Below, piece after piece: positions 1 through 12,800 of a stretch of DNA of 64,000 nt. Position numbers and translations under genes: made by a program. Source of the stretch: Theobroma cacao (Eukaryota > Streptophyta > Magnoliopsida > Malvales > Malvaceae); contig NC_030850.1 in NCBI RefSeq assembly GCF_000208745.1, positions 8,753,536 to 8,817,535 on the forward strand. The letters run 5' to 3'. Within the stretch, counting starts at the first letter, position 1, and every line of letters starts with the position of its first letter. The notes beneath the pieces are model-generated. The model searched no databases. It worked only from the letters and a program-made list of their open reading frames with translations, and was not told the DNA's origin.

Positions 1-819
1 ATCTCTATGTTTACTCTGCTCTGTATTTTCTTCTTAATTCCCCTCCTTGGTTTACATGATGTGTGATGGAGATATTGAGGGATTAAGCTACTTATGATTT
101 TAGGTTGTTACCTTGTTATATTTTATAGCTAAATGTAATTTTTAGTTGGATATATTTAAATTACTTAGGCTGTTTTATTAACTGGTAGGTTGCTTGTTTT
201 CCAAGTATTAAGGCATTAGGGTTAGATTTAGTATTTTGCAGTTCTATCAAGGTTTAGGGTTTAGTTTATAAGTACCTCTGTTAGTTCCATTTCTGTTTCC
301 GGTAGCTTTGGATTTTAATTAGCTGAGATTTGGGAATATTATTGGAATCTTCCCTCTGCCTCTTGGTTCCATAGGTTTTTTCCTCTATTCTTCTCTCTTC
401 CTTAATTTTTTTGATTTTTCCTTTGATCTTTACTTTCTCTTTATTTCTCCTCCTGGTACTGTATCAATTACTTTGGGTTCCTGAGTGTTATAAAGATTGA
501 TGACTAACCATCTTGCAATTCCTGTATATTTTAAGCATCAAAATGCTTGTTGCTTAAACATGTCTTTTAGAATCCATTGGTTTTCTCATTATTTGCTGCA
601 AATTATGACAGAACAATGTCCCGTGTACTTTCTTTTCCAATTAGCTAGTTGTGACCTTATTTGTTATATTTTTGTTTTATCTTTCAACTTAAAGTTTTTA
701 GTAGTTTGTTTCATTCATCTGGTCTTGCACATGGACTGCCTTTTAATGTCATGCAATGTAAGAGTTGCTCACTTGCTAACTTTTCCCTGGCATAAATATG
801 TTTTCCAATTTGTTATCAG
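1..819 (+). other. Upstream intron sequence of the VPS13-like gene (no coding exon seen)
   Basis: No open frame here joins in phase to the first confident exon at 820, and the sequence is T-rich, as expected for plant intron. The 5' coding exons, which should encode the N-terminal chorein domain, must lie before the window. Positions about 165-285 resemble a second stretch inside another intron of the same gene (about 29,376-29,513) and look like LTR-derived debris. Nothing else is recognisable. Confidence 0.6.
165..285 (+). repeat. LTR-like dispersed repeat, copy 1
   Basis: This stretch aligns with 29,376-29,513. Both contain a tract close to CCAAGTATTA, then GGGTTA..TTT, then TATTTTGCA, then a TTTAGG..TTAG block followed by TTATAA-type sequence. 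The order and spacing are the same and the copies are clearly diverged. The TATA-like string followed by T-rich leader suggests the U3/R part of an old LTR, but no ends or target duplications can be defined. The class is inferred, not proven. Confidence 0.4.
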
Positions 820-3800
820 CCAATTGATGAATCTATCATTCGGGAATTGGAACAAATGGAGAAAGAATCTGATATTGATGATATTTTAAGTTATAGGTCT
901 GCTGCGGAACATGAACTGCAGGTATGAATATTTCTGACGTGTTGATCTGAATTTACATCAGAATGCTTTTCATATTCTATAAGTTAGATCTCATGGTCAT
1001 TTGTTTTTTTTTTTTGCTTATATTCACTCTGTTTGATATGTTGCTTATGACTTTAGATGGTTCTATGGTTTGTTTTGGGCCAAGGCATGTTTCTATGTCA
1101 GCTGACATTTTTTTCCCACTTTTTCAATATATATATATATATATATATTTGGTGTTTCTACAGGAAGTTTTATCAAAGCCTTCAACAGCCAATATCTCTG
1201 TCGAGAAGTCAAGACAAGATGGCCAGTCATCTGGCAAGTCTCGTGGATGGTTGAACTGGTTGTCCCGTGGTATGCTTGGTGCCGGAGGAACAGATGATTC
1301 TAGTCAGTTCTCTGGTGTTGTTTCTGATGAAGATGTACAGGTAGTTCTTGTCCAAGTTGTAGTTAGTTGAAAATGCTTTGTACAAGAAGACTTATAGCTT
1401 TCCCTTTTTACAGGATATATATGAGGCCACAAAGTTCTATCCTCCGGTTTTTTCTGCGGTGGATGCCGACACAAATGAAAAGATGTATACACGGGTAATC
1501 GAGTTCAGCATAGATGAAATTTCTGCAACATTATGGAGCATGTATGTTACTTACCTTTGATCCTTTTTTGGGTGAAAAATAATTGTTGATTTCACTTCGG
1601 CATGAAAAGCTTATCAATGATTATTTGTTTAACAGAATTGAGATTGCAATACATACATGTATTGCTTATGAAGTATGTCTTTAACAGTAAAATTGGAAAG
1701 CCTGTGATTTTGCTTATGAACTATGTCTGATTTTCTTGGATTTCAAACATATCTATCTATTCAAGAGCAATGAAAATGGAAACAGGTTTGGAGACAAATT
1801 TATAAGCATGTGTTGTATAAAACGTTTGAAAGTCAAGGTAACACATGATGATAATGCATACATGCAGATATAAAATAAACAGTAAAAAACAGCATATTTG
1901 GATGAAGTAATTTTAAGAGGGATTTCATTTTGTGGAAGGATTTTAAATGAAAGCAACTATCTCATTTGCGTACAAAGTATCAGAATTTCAAAAATAGTCA
2001 ATATTTTAACCATGTATTTAGTGGTCCCATTTACCAAACTTGAAACAATGTTTTTATTTTACAGTCCTTTTTGTCTGGTATCCTTTTTTCTCTCTCTTGG
2101 AAATGATGATAATAAAAATCACATCATCATAACCGTCATCATTCCTATCTGTCATTTTTTTTCTCATTTCAATTGTCTCATTTTGTTCCTCATTTTTTAT
2201 TGTTAATTCTTGGGAAATTTCTACAACAGTTTTATTAATAATTTAATGTAGTGATTTAATTTGTATGGGTTGGTGTTTGTGATTATGGGTAGAGATGGAA
2301 ATTTCTATCTATAATTAGGGGTATTTTGGTAACTTTTTGGACAACTGCTAATTTCTCTTGTGAAATCCCATTGTTATTATTTGAACAATGCATTATTCTA
2401 ATTGCTACAATTTGAGTTGCATCATTTTTTATTTGATATATTGCTTTGGAAATTGAGTTTAATTTTCTAATTCTTCATCTAAACAAAGTCCATGCCACAA
2501 AGGAAGTGGAAAAAAAGAGAAGCAAAGGGTGGTGCGACAATCATAGTGAATAAGATTGGGTTTGTAAAATGCTATTACATGCTTATAGAATAGCATCAAG
2601 GAACAAGAATCTTATACAAGAACAATGAAACTCAAGAAAACATATAAAGTTCATTTATATGAATTTGGTCGGAGTGCAATTAATGTTACTAAGTACAAGA
2701 GTGCAATTTCAAGTCTTGATTGTTGAAAGAGGCAACACTATAAAAAATTACGTGCATATGGGACTTTGTCTATATCATCCTTCCTAGGACTGTGCTTAGA
2801 TAGGACCATGAGTGGGTGTGATGCAGGCGCCTATGAAAATTTATTTAGTATTTTACTTAGTTTAGGATTTTATTTTATTTATTTAGTTTGAGATTCTTTT
2901 TCCTATCTTTATTAGAATTTTAATACTTTAAGTCTTTATTTAGGATTAAAATTACTATTTGATTAAGATTTATCTTAACTATTATAAATAAATATCTTAG
3001 GTAGAAGATTATTATTATAATCTTTTGTTATTTTGAATATTTATTCAAGTAGGTTTTTTTGAAAACCCAATTATCTTTGTATTGTTCCAACACAATCAAA
3101 CCTATTATAGTCCTAATTGTTGAGTTCTAATTGCCCTAAACCTTTCGGCTACATAAAGTGGTATCAGAGCAAACGATCTTACTATCCTATAAGGATTTGA
3201 GTTAGGAGATTATGGTTGGTCGAGCCAGAGGTCGAGGTAGAGGCAATCAGCCCCAACAAGCTGAGTTGGCAGAGATGCGGAGAATGATTGATGACTTGAC
3301 CCGAGCTGTGCAAGCCTTGCAGCGTCAAGAACCAGTGGAAGTCCGAATGGAGAATCCGGAAGGTAACCACAACCCCCTTGAGATTCACGATCTCGAGGAT
3401 GATGATGAATTTGAGAACGAGAACCCCTTTCATGAAGATTGACCCGCAAATCAAAAGGCAAGAGTTGGATTGGAGGATCGGTTATTACATGCTCTTGATT
3501 TAAATGGTGGAGGAATCAGGATCGAAGTAACTGATTTTCATGAAAAATTTCATGCGGAAGAATATTTGGATTGGGAAGCTAGTTTGGAAAATTATTTTGA
3601 ATGGAAACCCATGGCAGAAAATCGGAAAGTGTTATTTGTAAAGTTGAAATTAAAGGGTACTGCACTTCAATGGTGGAAGAGAGTTGAAGAGCAATGTGCA
3701 CGATAAGGTAAGCTTAAAATCAGCACTTGGGAGCACATGAAAAGCAAATTATGAAAGCAAATTTTACCTGCTGATTATACTATGGAATTATATGAAAAGT

Positions 3801-6800
3801 TTCATTGTTTGAAGCAAAATAACATGACCGTTGAGGAGTATACATCGGAATTCAATAACATATCAATTCGGGTTGGGTTAGCTGAGAGTAACGAACAAAT
3901 TACTTCTCGTTATCTTGCTGGTTTAAATCATTCTATTAGAGACGAGATGGGAGTAGTTCGTTTATACAACATTGAAGATGCTCGTCAATATGCTCTATCA
4001 GCAGAAAAACAGGTTTTACGCTATGGTGCTAGAAAGCCCTTATATGGCACCATTGGCAAAATAATTCTGATGCAAGACGAGGTTATCCAACATCCCAACA
4101 AAATTATCAAGGGGCTGCCACAATCAATAAAACTAATAGAGGTGCAACCAATGTTGAAAAGAATGATAAAGGCAAGAGTATAATGCCTTATGGAGGACAA
4201 ACCAGTTCTGGTTCTTCTACAAATAAAGGAGGCAGCAATTCCCATATTCGATGTTTTACTTGTGGGGAAAAGGGGCACACTTCTTTTGCTTGCCCACAAT
4301 GAAGGGTGAACTTAGCAGAATTAGGGGAAGAGTTAGAGCCTGTTTATGATGAGTATGAGGAGGAGGTAGAGGAAATCGATGTTTATCCTGCACAAGGTGA
4401 GTCATTAGTGGTACAAAGAGTAATGATAACAACAGTAAATGAGGAAGCAGAAGATTGGAAGAGGTGAAATATTTTTCGCACACGAGTTGTTTGTGAAGGT
4501 AAAGTGTGATCTTGTCATTGATGGAGGAAGTATGATAAATATTATTTCAAAAGAGGCAGTGAACAAATTAAAGCTTCCTACAAACAAACATCTTTATCCT
4601 TATAAGATTGGGTGGCTAAAGAAGGGACACGAAGTACTAGTAACTACTCAATGTTTGGTGAAATTTACTATGAGAGATAACTTGGATGATGAGGCCCTAT
4701 GTGATGTTGTGCCAATGGATGTTGGTCATATTCTTGTGGGTAGACCTTGGTTGTATGATCACGATATGGTTCATAAGACGAAACCAAATACCTATTCTTT
4801 CTACAAGGATAACAAGAGGTACACTTTATATCCTTATAAAGAAGAGACTAAGAAATCAGCAAACAACAAGATCAGCAAGATCACTGGGTATTTATCTGCT
4901 GAAAATTTTGAAGCTGAAGGTAGTGAGATGGGTATTATGTATGCTTTGGTAACTAAGCATTTAAAAAGTGATCAGATGAGTAAATCTCCTCAATATCCAA
5001 CAGAAATTCAGCAGTTATTGAAGGAGTTTGGAGAATTGTTCAATGAGGATTTGCCGAAAAGTCTACCACCTTTACGAAGCATCCAACATGCAATTGATTT
5101 GGTACCAGGAGCAGCATTACCAAATCTGCCAGCATATAGAATGCCACCTATGCAGCGAGCTGAGGTACAAAGACAGGTTGAGGAGTTGTTGGAGAAAGGT
5201 CTAGTGCGTGAAAGTAAAAGTCCTTGTGCTTGCCCAGCTTTGTTAGCTCCTAAGAAAGATGGTTCATGGAGGATGTGTGTGGACAGCCGTGCCATAAATA
5301 AAATTACAATCAAGTATCGTTTTCCCATTCCTCGATTAGATGAGATGCTTGATCAATTAGTTGGTTCAAGAGTGTTTTCAAAGATCGATTTGAAGAACGG
5401 ATACCATCAAATTAGAATGAGGGATGGAGATGAATGGAAAACAGCTTTCAAAACTCCGGATGGATTATTTGAATGGTTGGTGATGCCATTTGGCCTTTCT
5501 AATGCACCAAGCACATTCATGAGAGTCATGGCAGAGGTACTCAAGTCCTTCTTGAATTCATTTGTGGTGGTTTACTTTGATGATATTTTGATCTATAGCC
5601 ACACTAAGGAAAAGCACTTAAAACATTTATGACAAGTTTTAGAAGTACTTCAAAAGGAGCAGCTTTATATAAACTTGAAAAAGTGCAGTTTTATGCAACC
5701 AGAAGTGGTATTTCTTGGTTTCATTGTGTCTGCAGAGGGTTTGAAACCAGATCCAGAGAAGATTCGTGCAATTTCAGAGTGGCCAGCACCTACATCTATC
5801 AAAGAAGTAAGGAGTTTTCATGGTTTGGCATCTTTTTTTAGGAGATTCATTCAAAATTTTAGTTCTATTATGGGTCCTATAACAGAATCTTTGAAGAAAG
5901 ATGGATTTGAATGGTCACATTCTGCACAAAAAACCTTTAAAAGAGTGAAAGCTTTGATGACTGAAGCCCCAGTTCTCGCACTACCAGATTTTGAGAAGTT
6001 ATTTGTTGTTGAGTGTGATGCTTCACATGTAGGAATTGGAGCAGTTCTTAGTCAAGATGGAAGGTCTATAGAGTTTTTTAGTGAAAAGTTGACAGACTCT
6101 AGACGACGTTATTCAACTTATGACTTAGAGTTTTATGCTTTGGTAAGGGCCATTCGTCATTGACAGCACTACTTGGCTTATCGTGAGTTTGCTGTTTATT
6201 CTGACCATCAAGCTTTAAGGTATTTGCATTCGCAGAAAAAGCTTAGTAATCAACATGCTAAGTGGAGTTCTTTTCTGAATGAATTTAATTTCTCTTTAAA
6301 ATATAAATCTGGGCAGTCTAATACTGTGGCTGATGCTTTGAGTAGGCGATGTAAAATGTTATCAGTTATGAGCACTCAAGTCACAGGATTTGAAGAACTT
6401 AAAAATCAGTATAGTTCTGATTCTTATTTCAGCAAGATAATAGATGATTTGCAGGGTTCATTACAAGCTGGAAATTTACCTTATAGGTTGCACGAAGATT
6501 ATTTATTCAAAGGTAACCAGTTGTGCATTCCAGAAGGATCTTTAAGGGAGCAAATCATTGGAGAACTTCATGGGAATGGTTTAGGAGGACATTTTGGCAG
6601 AGACAAGACTTTGGCAATGGTGGCTGATCGTTATTATTGGCCAAAAATGCTCCGAGATGTGGAGAGGTTGGTGCAAAGATGTTCAGCTTGTTTATTTGGT
6701 AAAGGCAGTGCTCAAAACACTGGTTAATATGTTCCTTTACCTGAGCCAGATGCACCTTGGATTCATTTGAGTATGGATTTTGTTTTGGGACTTCCAAAGA

Positions 6801-9800
6801 CAGCAAAAGGATTTGATTCTATCTTTGTGGTGGTGGATCGGTTTTCAAAAATGGCACATTTTATTCCGTGTTTTAGGACTTCTGATGCAACTCATATTGC
6901 TGAATTATTCTTTCGTGAGATTGTAAGATTACATGGAATTCCAACTTCCATTGTTTCTGATAGAGATGTGAAGTTTATGGGACATTTTTGGAGAACTTTG
7001 TGGAGGAAATTTGGGACAGAGTTGAAGTATTCTAGTACTTGCCATCCGCAAACAGATGGTCAAACAGAAGTTGTGAATCGAAGTTTGGGTAATATGTTAA
7101 GATGTCTTATTCAAAATAACCCAAAGACTTGGGATTTAGTCATACCCCAAGCTGAATTTGCTTACAACAATTCTGTCAATCGAAGNAAAAAAACCCAAAG
7201 ACTTGGGATTTAGTCATACCCCAAGCTGAATTTGCCTACAACAATTCTGTCAATTGAAGCACAAAGAAGACACCATTTGAGGATGCGTATGGATTAAAAC
7301 CTCAGCATGTGCTTGATTTGGTGCCATTACCACAAGAAGCTAGAGTGAGTAATGAAGGAGAGTTATTTGCTTATAATATTCGGAAAATTCATGAAGAGGT
7401 AAAGGCTGCTTTAAAGGCCAGCAATGCAGAATATTCTTTTACAGCAAATCAACATCATCGCAAGCAGGAATTTGAGGAAGGTGATCAAGTACCTGTGCAC
7501 TTGAGGCAAGAAAGATTTCCTAAAGGTACTTATCACAAACTCAAGTTTAGAAAGTTTGGACCTTGTAAGGTGCTAAAGAAAAGCAGTTCAAATGCCTATT
7601 TAATTGAGTTACCACCTGAGTTACAAATCAGTCCTATTTTCAATGTTTTGGACTTGTATCCATTTGATGGATGTGATGGAACTGCATCTAACATAGACGC
7701 TCAAATTCAGCACCTTCCAATTGATAAGGTTGAAGTTATTGAGGATGTGCTAGATGTAAAAGAGGTTCGATCTAGACGAGGGAACCCGTATAGACGATTT
7801 TTAGTGAAATGGCTTGGTAAACCTGCTAATGAAAGCACTTGGATTGCAGAAGAAGAATTGAAACGAGTGGATCCCGACATCTATGAGGAGTATGTCAAGG
7901 CCTACTTGTCGGAGTCGAGTCTTTTTTGACCCGAGGGGACTGATGCAGGCGCATATGAAAATTTATTTAGTATTTTAGTTAGTTTAGGATTTTTTTTTAT
8001 TTTAGTTTGAGATTCTTTTTTCTATCTTTATTAGAATTTTAGTACTTTAAGTCTTTATTTAGGATTAGAATTACTATTTGATTAGGATTTATCTTAATTA
8101 TTATAAATAAGTATCTTAGGTAGAAGATTATCATTATCATCTTTTGTTATTTTGAATATTTATTCAAGAGGTTTTTTTGAAAATCCAATTATCTTTTTAT
8201 TGTTCCAATACAATCAACCCTATTCTAGCCATAATTGTTGAGTTCTAATTGCCCTAAATCTTTCGGCTACATCAGGGTGATAACCCTCTTTACCTACAGT
8301 GTTTTGGTGATTTTCTCCTTGAAAGGAAACTTTAATGTCTAAACTACCTAATCAGAGCAGCTCACTAGAATTGTTGGAAACAATGTGCCTATTTTCAGCC
8401 ATCAAAAAATTGCTATAACCCCTAACATTCCCATATGTTTTCACCTATATTAGTAAATTGCTTCTTTCTTCTTTTGACATTGCATTACATGTAGTTTACA
8501 TCATCCACTAATCATTGAATTAAGTAGTGGTGTTGTGCATGATTTTGAATTAATATCATTATTATTTTGTTGTGGTCCCTGTATAGTTAAATTGTCATTA
8601 TATTTTCTTTTTTTTTTATTTTGTAGGAACTTCTGTCAGGAAATTGCTAAGTTGAATCTTCATGAGGCAGTTATCAAGTGCAACCTACAGGAAGAATTGG
8701 GAACTGTGATTGCTTTTGTTAAGTCAGGAGAGATGGGTAATGCAAGCAATAAGAACGTGATTCGATTAATGGTAGGGGTTTCTATTGTTGCATGCCTTGA
8801 TGACTTATTCCATATCAATTGGACAATATGATATGGTTGTGATCTATTGTTTAGGTGTTTTTTCCTAAGCTGGCCTTGCACACCAGTTCAGCTCTTCTCA
8901 TAAATTGCTAGATTGTAATGATGTCTGTTTTAGTTAAAAAGAAACCCCTGGGTGTGTGGATAGGTTAATGCCTATCATATAAATAGTAAGAAGCCAATTT
9001 GTGCGGTTAGAAAAGGTGCTAAATGATTTGTTATGTCATAGTAACTGTGCAAATTGTTAGCAAAGCTTCTCTAAGTTTGCTGGCTCTTGCTAAGAATATA
9101 TGTAACCTTGAAGTGGCTGCTTTTATGTCATGTCATGAACTGGCACTAAAATTTTATATGTCAATGTGTAATTTAGACGTTTCATGACATTCTGATCACA
9201 AACTATCAACTTGTATAACCCCCTTCTCCCTCCTTACCCAGAAAAGAAAAAAAATCTTAACTTCCTGAACTCAAATATGTTCCTCCATCAAGACATCTGA
9301 ATGTTTTTTTTTGTCTCGAAAGCACTTGTTAAGAGAAAACATTTGAAATCACATCATTACTGAGGTGCATCAGAGAAAACTCATCTAAGTTATAAAAATA
9401 GTGTGAAGGGGACCCAACATCTTATAATTTTGTATTTCAGATGCTTGAAGGGTGATTCTGTTCAATGATGACAATATTGTAGTAATTCATCTGCATCTAG
9501 CTAGTTCTTCTACTTAATTCTTCGTTTGTATGTTTACAGTCCTGTATGGAGAAAAATGCTGGGGAAGATCTGCCTTTGTACAGAGTTCAAGTAGACTTGT
9601 CCCCTAAGGAAGATGTGGAATTGTCAGTGAATGTAATTTTATGCCCCTTCGTTTTGGTGCTATATATAGAACTTTTTCTACTTGATAGTATAATCTGTGT
9701 TTAAGGAACTTTTCTTATGCTATTGTTTTATTTACAAGTGTTATTATTATGACTTCCATACTCAGGTCATGCTTCAGTCACTTGAGGTTGCTTATGAAAC

Positions 9801-12800
9801 AACATTTTTTCGGGATGTCACAGAATTTTTCACTGTTGTCAAATCCTTTGAATTTCAGCATGAAAGGGTAAGAAGTAATTATATTAAGCATGCCCTCTCC
9901 CTATTTGGTCAGTCACAAACTTCTGCATGGGCATATTAAGTTTGCATCTTTCCTATTCAAATGCTCAAAATTCCTGCATGTGTCTGGTGCAATTATTGCT
10001 GGTTTTTGTCATTATATTGTCAGCTGTATTATTTAAGGTACATCTCCTTTGTTTATTTTTTGGTTTGGTTAAGTTATGATGATCCTTAGGTACTTCTAGC
10101 TTGTCTAGATTTCTAATCTCATGGTTAAGTTATGAGCTTTTTGCTCGTGTGAAAGAGCAGGTCTAAGAGTTTGATATCAATTAAGTCATTTAATGTGTTT
10201 ACTAAAACTGATAATTCTGGGAAGTGTAATGCATTTCAAATGCTCTTACTTTTAGATTGTGTTCTAATTTTACAGATTCACAGTCGGTTGAGTACACATT
10301 AAGAAATGTTTGCAATTTTATATTAAATTAAAATAACATATCTGGGCCTTCTGTTATCACTTTTTGGTGTATATTAGCAATCTATTGTGGTTCTAGTCCT
10401 TTCATATGTTAGAAGTAGGATACATATTTGTGTATGTAAGAAGCATACTTCTATAGTATGTTGAAAGTTAGACTTTTAAGTTGGCTCTTCCTTGCACTGC
10501 TGCCTGCTGGGAATGATAAACCAAAATTCAGCAAGAGCCCCTTCTCCTTCCCCTCTGAACTTGTTTCCTGTTTCATCAGGCCATAACTTTAGTAGACACA
10601 AGCAATAAGGTCTGCATGTTAAGGCAGGCAAATTATTTATTTTTGTTTTATGTGATAATAGGTTTTCGAATGAAATAAAGAAAATAATATTAATAAATAA
10701 TAATCAATAGGTGATTTTCAAAAAAAAAAAAAAAGGTCAATTGATTGATTTAATTAAATATTTCACTTATATTGTTTCTGGCATTTTTTCAATGTTGAAA
10801 GGTGTAACGCATGAAGTTGTTGTTTAGGTTGTCTTTTTACTTTACAAATGACTATATTCCTTCAGTAGTTCTTCAACTATAGAATGATAAAAATAACTTC
10901 ATTTTATGTCTTTCTATTTGAAAGTTGTGAGGATATGGGTTGCAAATCAGTAATGATAAGTTTTTAACCTAGTGCAGGTCTTGTCATCACTGAATGGGAT
11001 TGAAGATGTTAAGTCGCGATTGTTAGCAAAAGCTGAGTAAGTCTTTTTGCTACTGGATATATTAGTTAATGTCTGAAAATGTTAGTAGTATTCAAATATT
11101 ACATTTTATACATGCATGCAATTTTACATGTTTATCTATATTTTGCAGATACATCCTATCAGCTCATAAGAAGGTGACATGGAATGTTAGTATCACCAAC
11201 ATTATGATAAATATTCCCTTGAGAAATGCGGTTTCAGAAGAGTTTAACATGGTAATCGCATTGTTTAATGTGTTTATTTGGACATGAACATCGTTATTCT
11301 TGCATATTAATGTCCAACTCCTGTTATATTTTAATCTCTCTTATATCAATTGGGTTTGCTAGGTTTTTGATTTGGGATCTCTTCTTTTCGCATCTAAACC
11401 TGAGCTAGGCTCTCATGGTTCTAGTATTGAAGGGCAATCATTTTTCCAGAAGAACTCACTTGATTTTGCCTTCTCCTCTGATTGGTTAACAAGTTTTCAG
11501 CTTCAACATCTTTATAATTACTTTGAGACCAAACTAGTTGATTTTGAGGTCAGGTATCGTGTTTTGTTGGATATTGTTTTCTTCATTATCGTTATTGTAT
11601 TTCTGATAATAGCGATTTATATAAGCAGGTGAAGCTGGTGGAGCCTAATTATCTCCAAACAATCTCAATTGTGAAAAAGTTTTGTGCTTGTATTACCTTG
11701 GCATCTTGCATTATTCCAAATGAATCAAGACTGAAACAATTGGAGGTAATTAGATCAAATCTTGTAGATCTATATATTAGTTTTTGCTAAAACATTGTAC
11801 TTCGATTTTAACTGATTAGAAATACTGAAAGGTAAGCTTGTGTTAAGTTTTTTTTCTTTGTTGCATTTCTGTTCATTGTGTTTAACCGATTAGAAATACT
11901 GACAGGTAAGCATGTTTTCTATGGTTTTCTTTATTTTTTGGTTTTTCCTTGTTGCACTTCTTTTTATTCCTTGTTTTGTGTATTCTTGGAAATATACTCT
12001 GGTGCTCCTCTCCATCTACAGTCCTTTCTCTTTCCCTCTTCAATCCCAAATTTTTTCTTTCATATATATAAATCAGAATTCTGATTTTAGGTTACAATGC
12101 CTACCTTCAAGTAGGTAATCTATATTGTTAACTTACCATTTGGGTTTCAGAAGAAATTTTTGGGTATTTCTTGAGCTTGAAGTCCTTTTTTGCTGCAATA
12201 AAGATTAACCTGTTATGTCATTATCATACTTTGATTGAGGATTGTAGTGCCCTTATCGTGTCTATGTATTCCTCATGTGTGGCAACATTTAAAGAGAGGA
12301 AAATATTACTCCCATACCCCCATGGGGCCTCTAAGTGGCATGGAAACACATACAGACTCTGAGACAAATGTCCACAATATTCTTTGGTTTAAAGTCCCCT
12401 TTCTTTCTTTATAGATACGTTTCTTTACCCTCTGTGTCATTCTCATGTAGCGGCATTAAAAGAAAAGTAATGAGAACGAATATCCCATGCCTCCCTTTGG
12501 GTTTCAATTTTAAAGCAGCATGGGAATATATGTAAACTTGCATTTAAAAATTCACAATGTTTACTTTTCTTGTGCTCTGAAGTCCGTTTTTCGATTTAGA
12601 TGAACCTTTTTTACTATCATCTGAATTTAGTTGAGGATTGTAGGTCCCCCTTTTGTCTCTCTGTAGTTGTATCATGTGGTGAAGTGAAAAGAAAAAAGGA
12701 GAAAGAACGTCCTATTCGAATTATCATAATTGTTAAGTTTATTCTACATAATAGTTGAATACATATGTGTTTTTGAGGAAGGTGCTTCGTTCATCTTAAA

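Larger units (their letters stand above)
2819..8274 (+). mobile_element. Ty3/gypsy chromovirus (Reina-like), decayed, full-length with both LTRs
   Basis: The element runs LTR (2819-3156), tRNA-iMet primer site (3159-3170), gag, protease, reverse transcriptase, RNase H, integrase, chromodomain, purine tract (7931-7940), LTR (7941-8274). It is flanked by a 5-bp target duplication, GGGTG, at 2814-2818 and 8275-8279. The integrase-last domain order defines Ty3/gypsy, and the C-terminal chromodomain defines a chromovirus. The short 5.46-kb size and roughly 335-bp LTRs fit the Reina clade best. It lies in an intron of the VPS13-like gene in the same orientation. Gag and pol carry several in-frame stops and at least one frameshift, so it is not autonomous. 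The LTRs differ at about twenty positions plus indels, so the insertion is not recent. Confidence 0.93.

Noticed and set aside
963..1370. A 135-codon + strand ORF
   Set aside because: Only its 3' part is the VPS13 exon 1164-1340; the upstream part runs through intron and the AT microsatellite, and the exon has proper GT-AG borders.
3182..3461. Minus-strand ORFs of 83-90 codons opposite gag
   Set aside because: They are antisense shadows of the chromovirus gag N-terminus, with no domain of their own.
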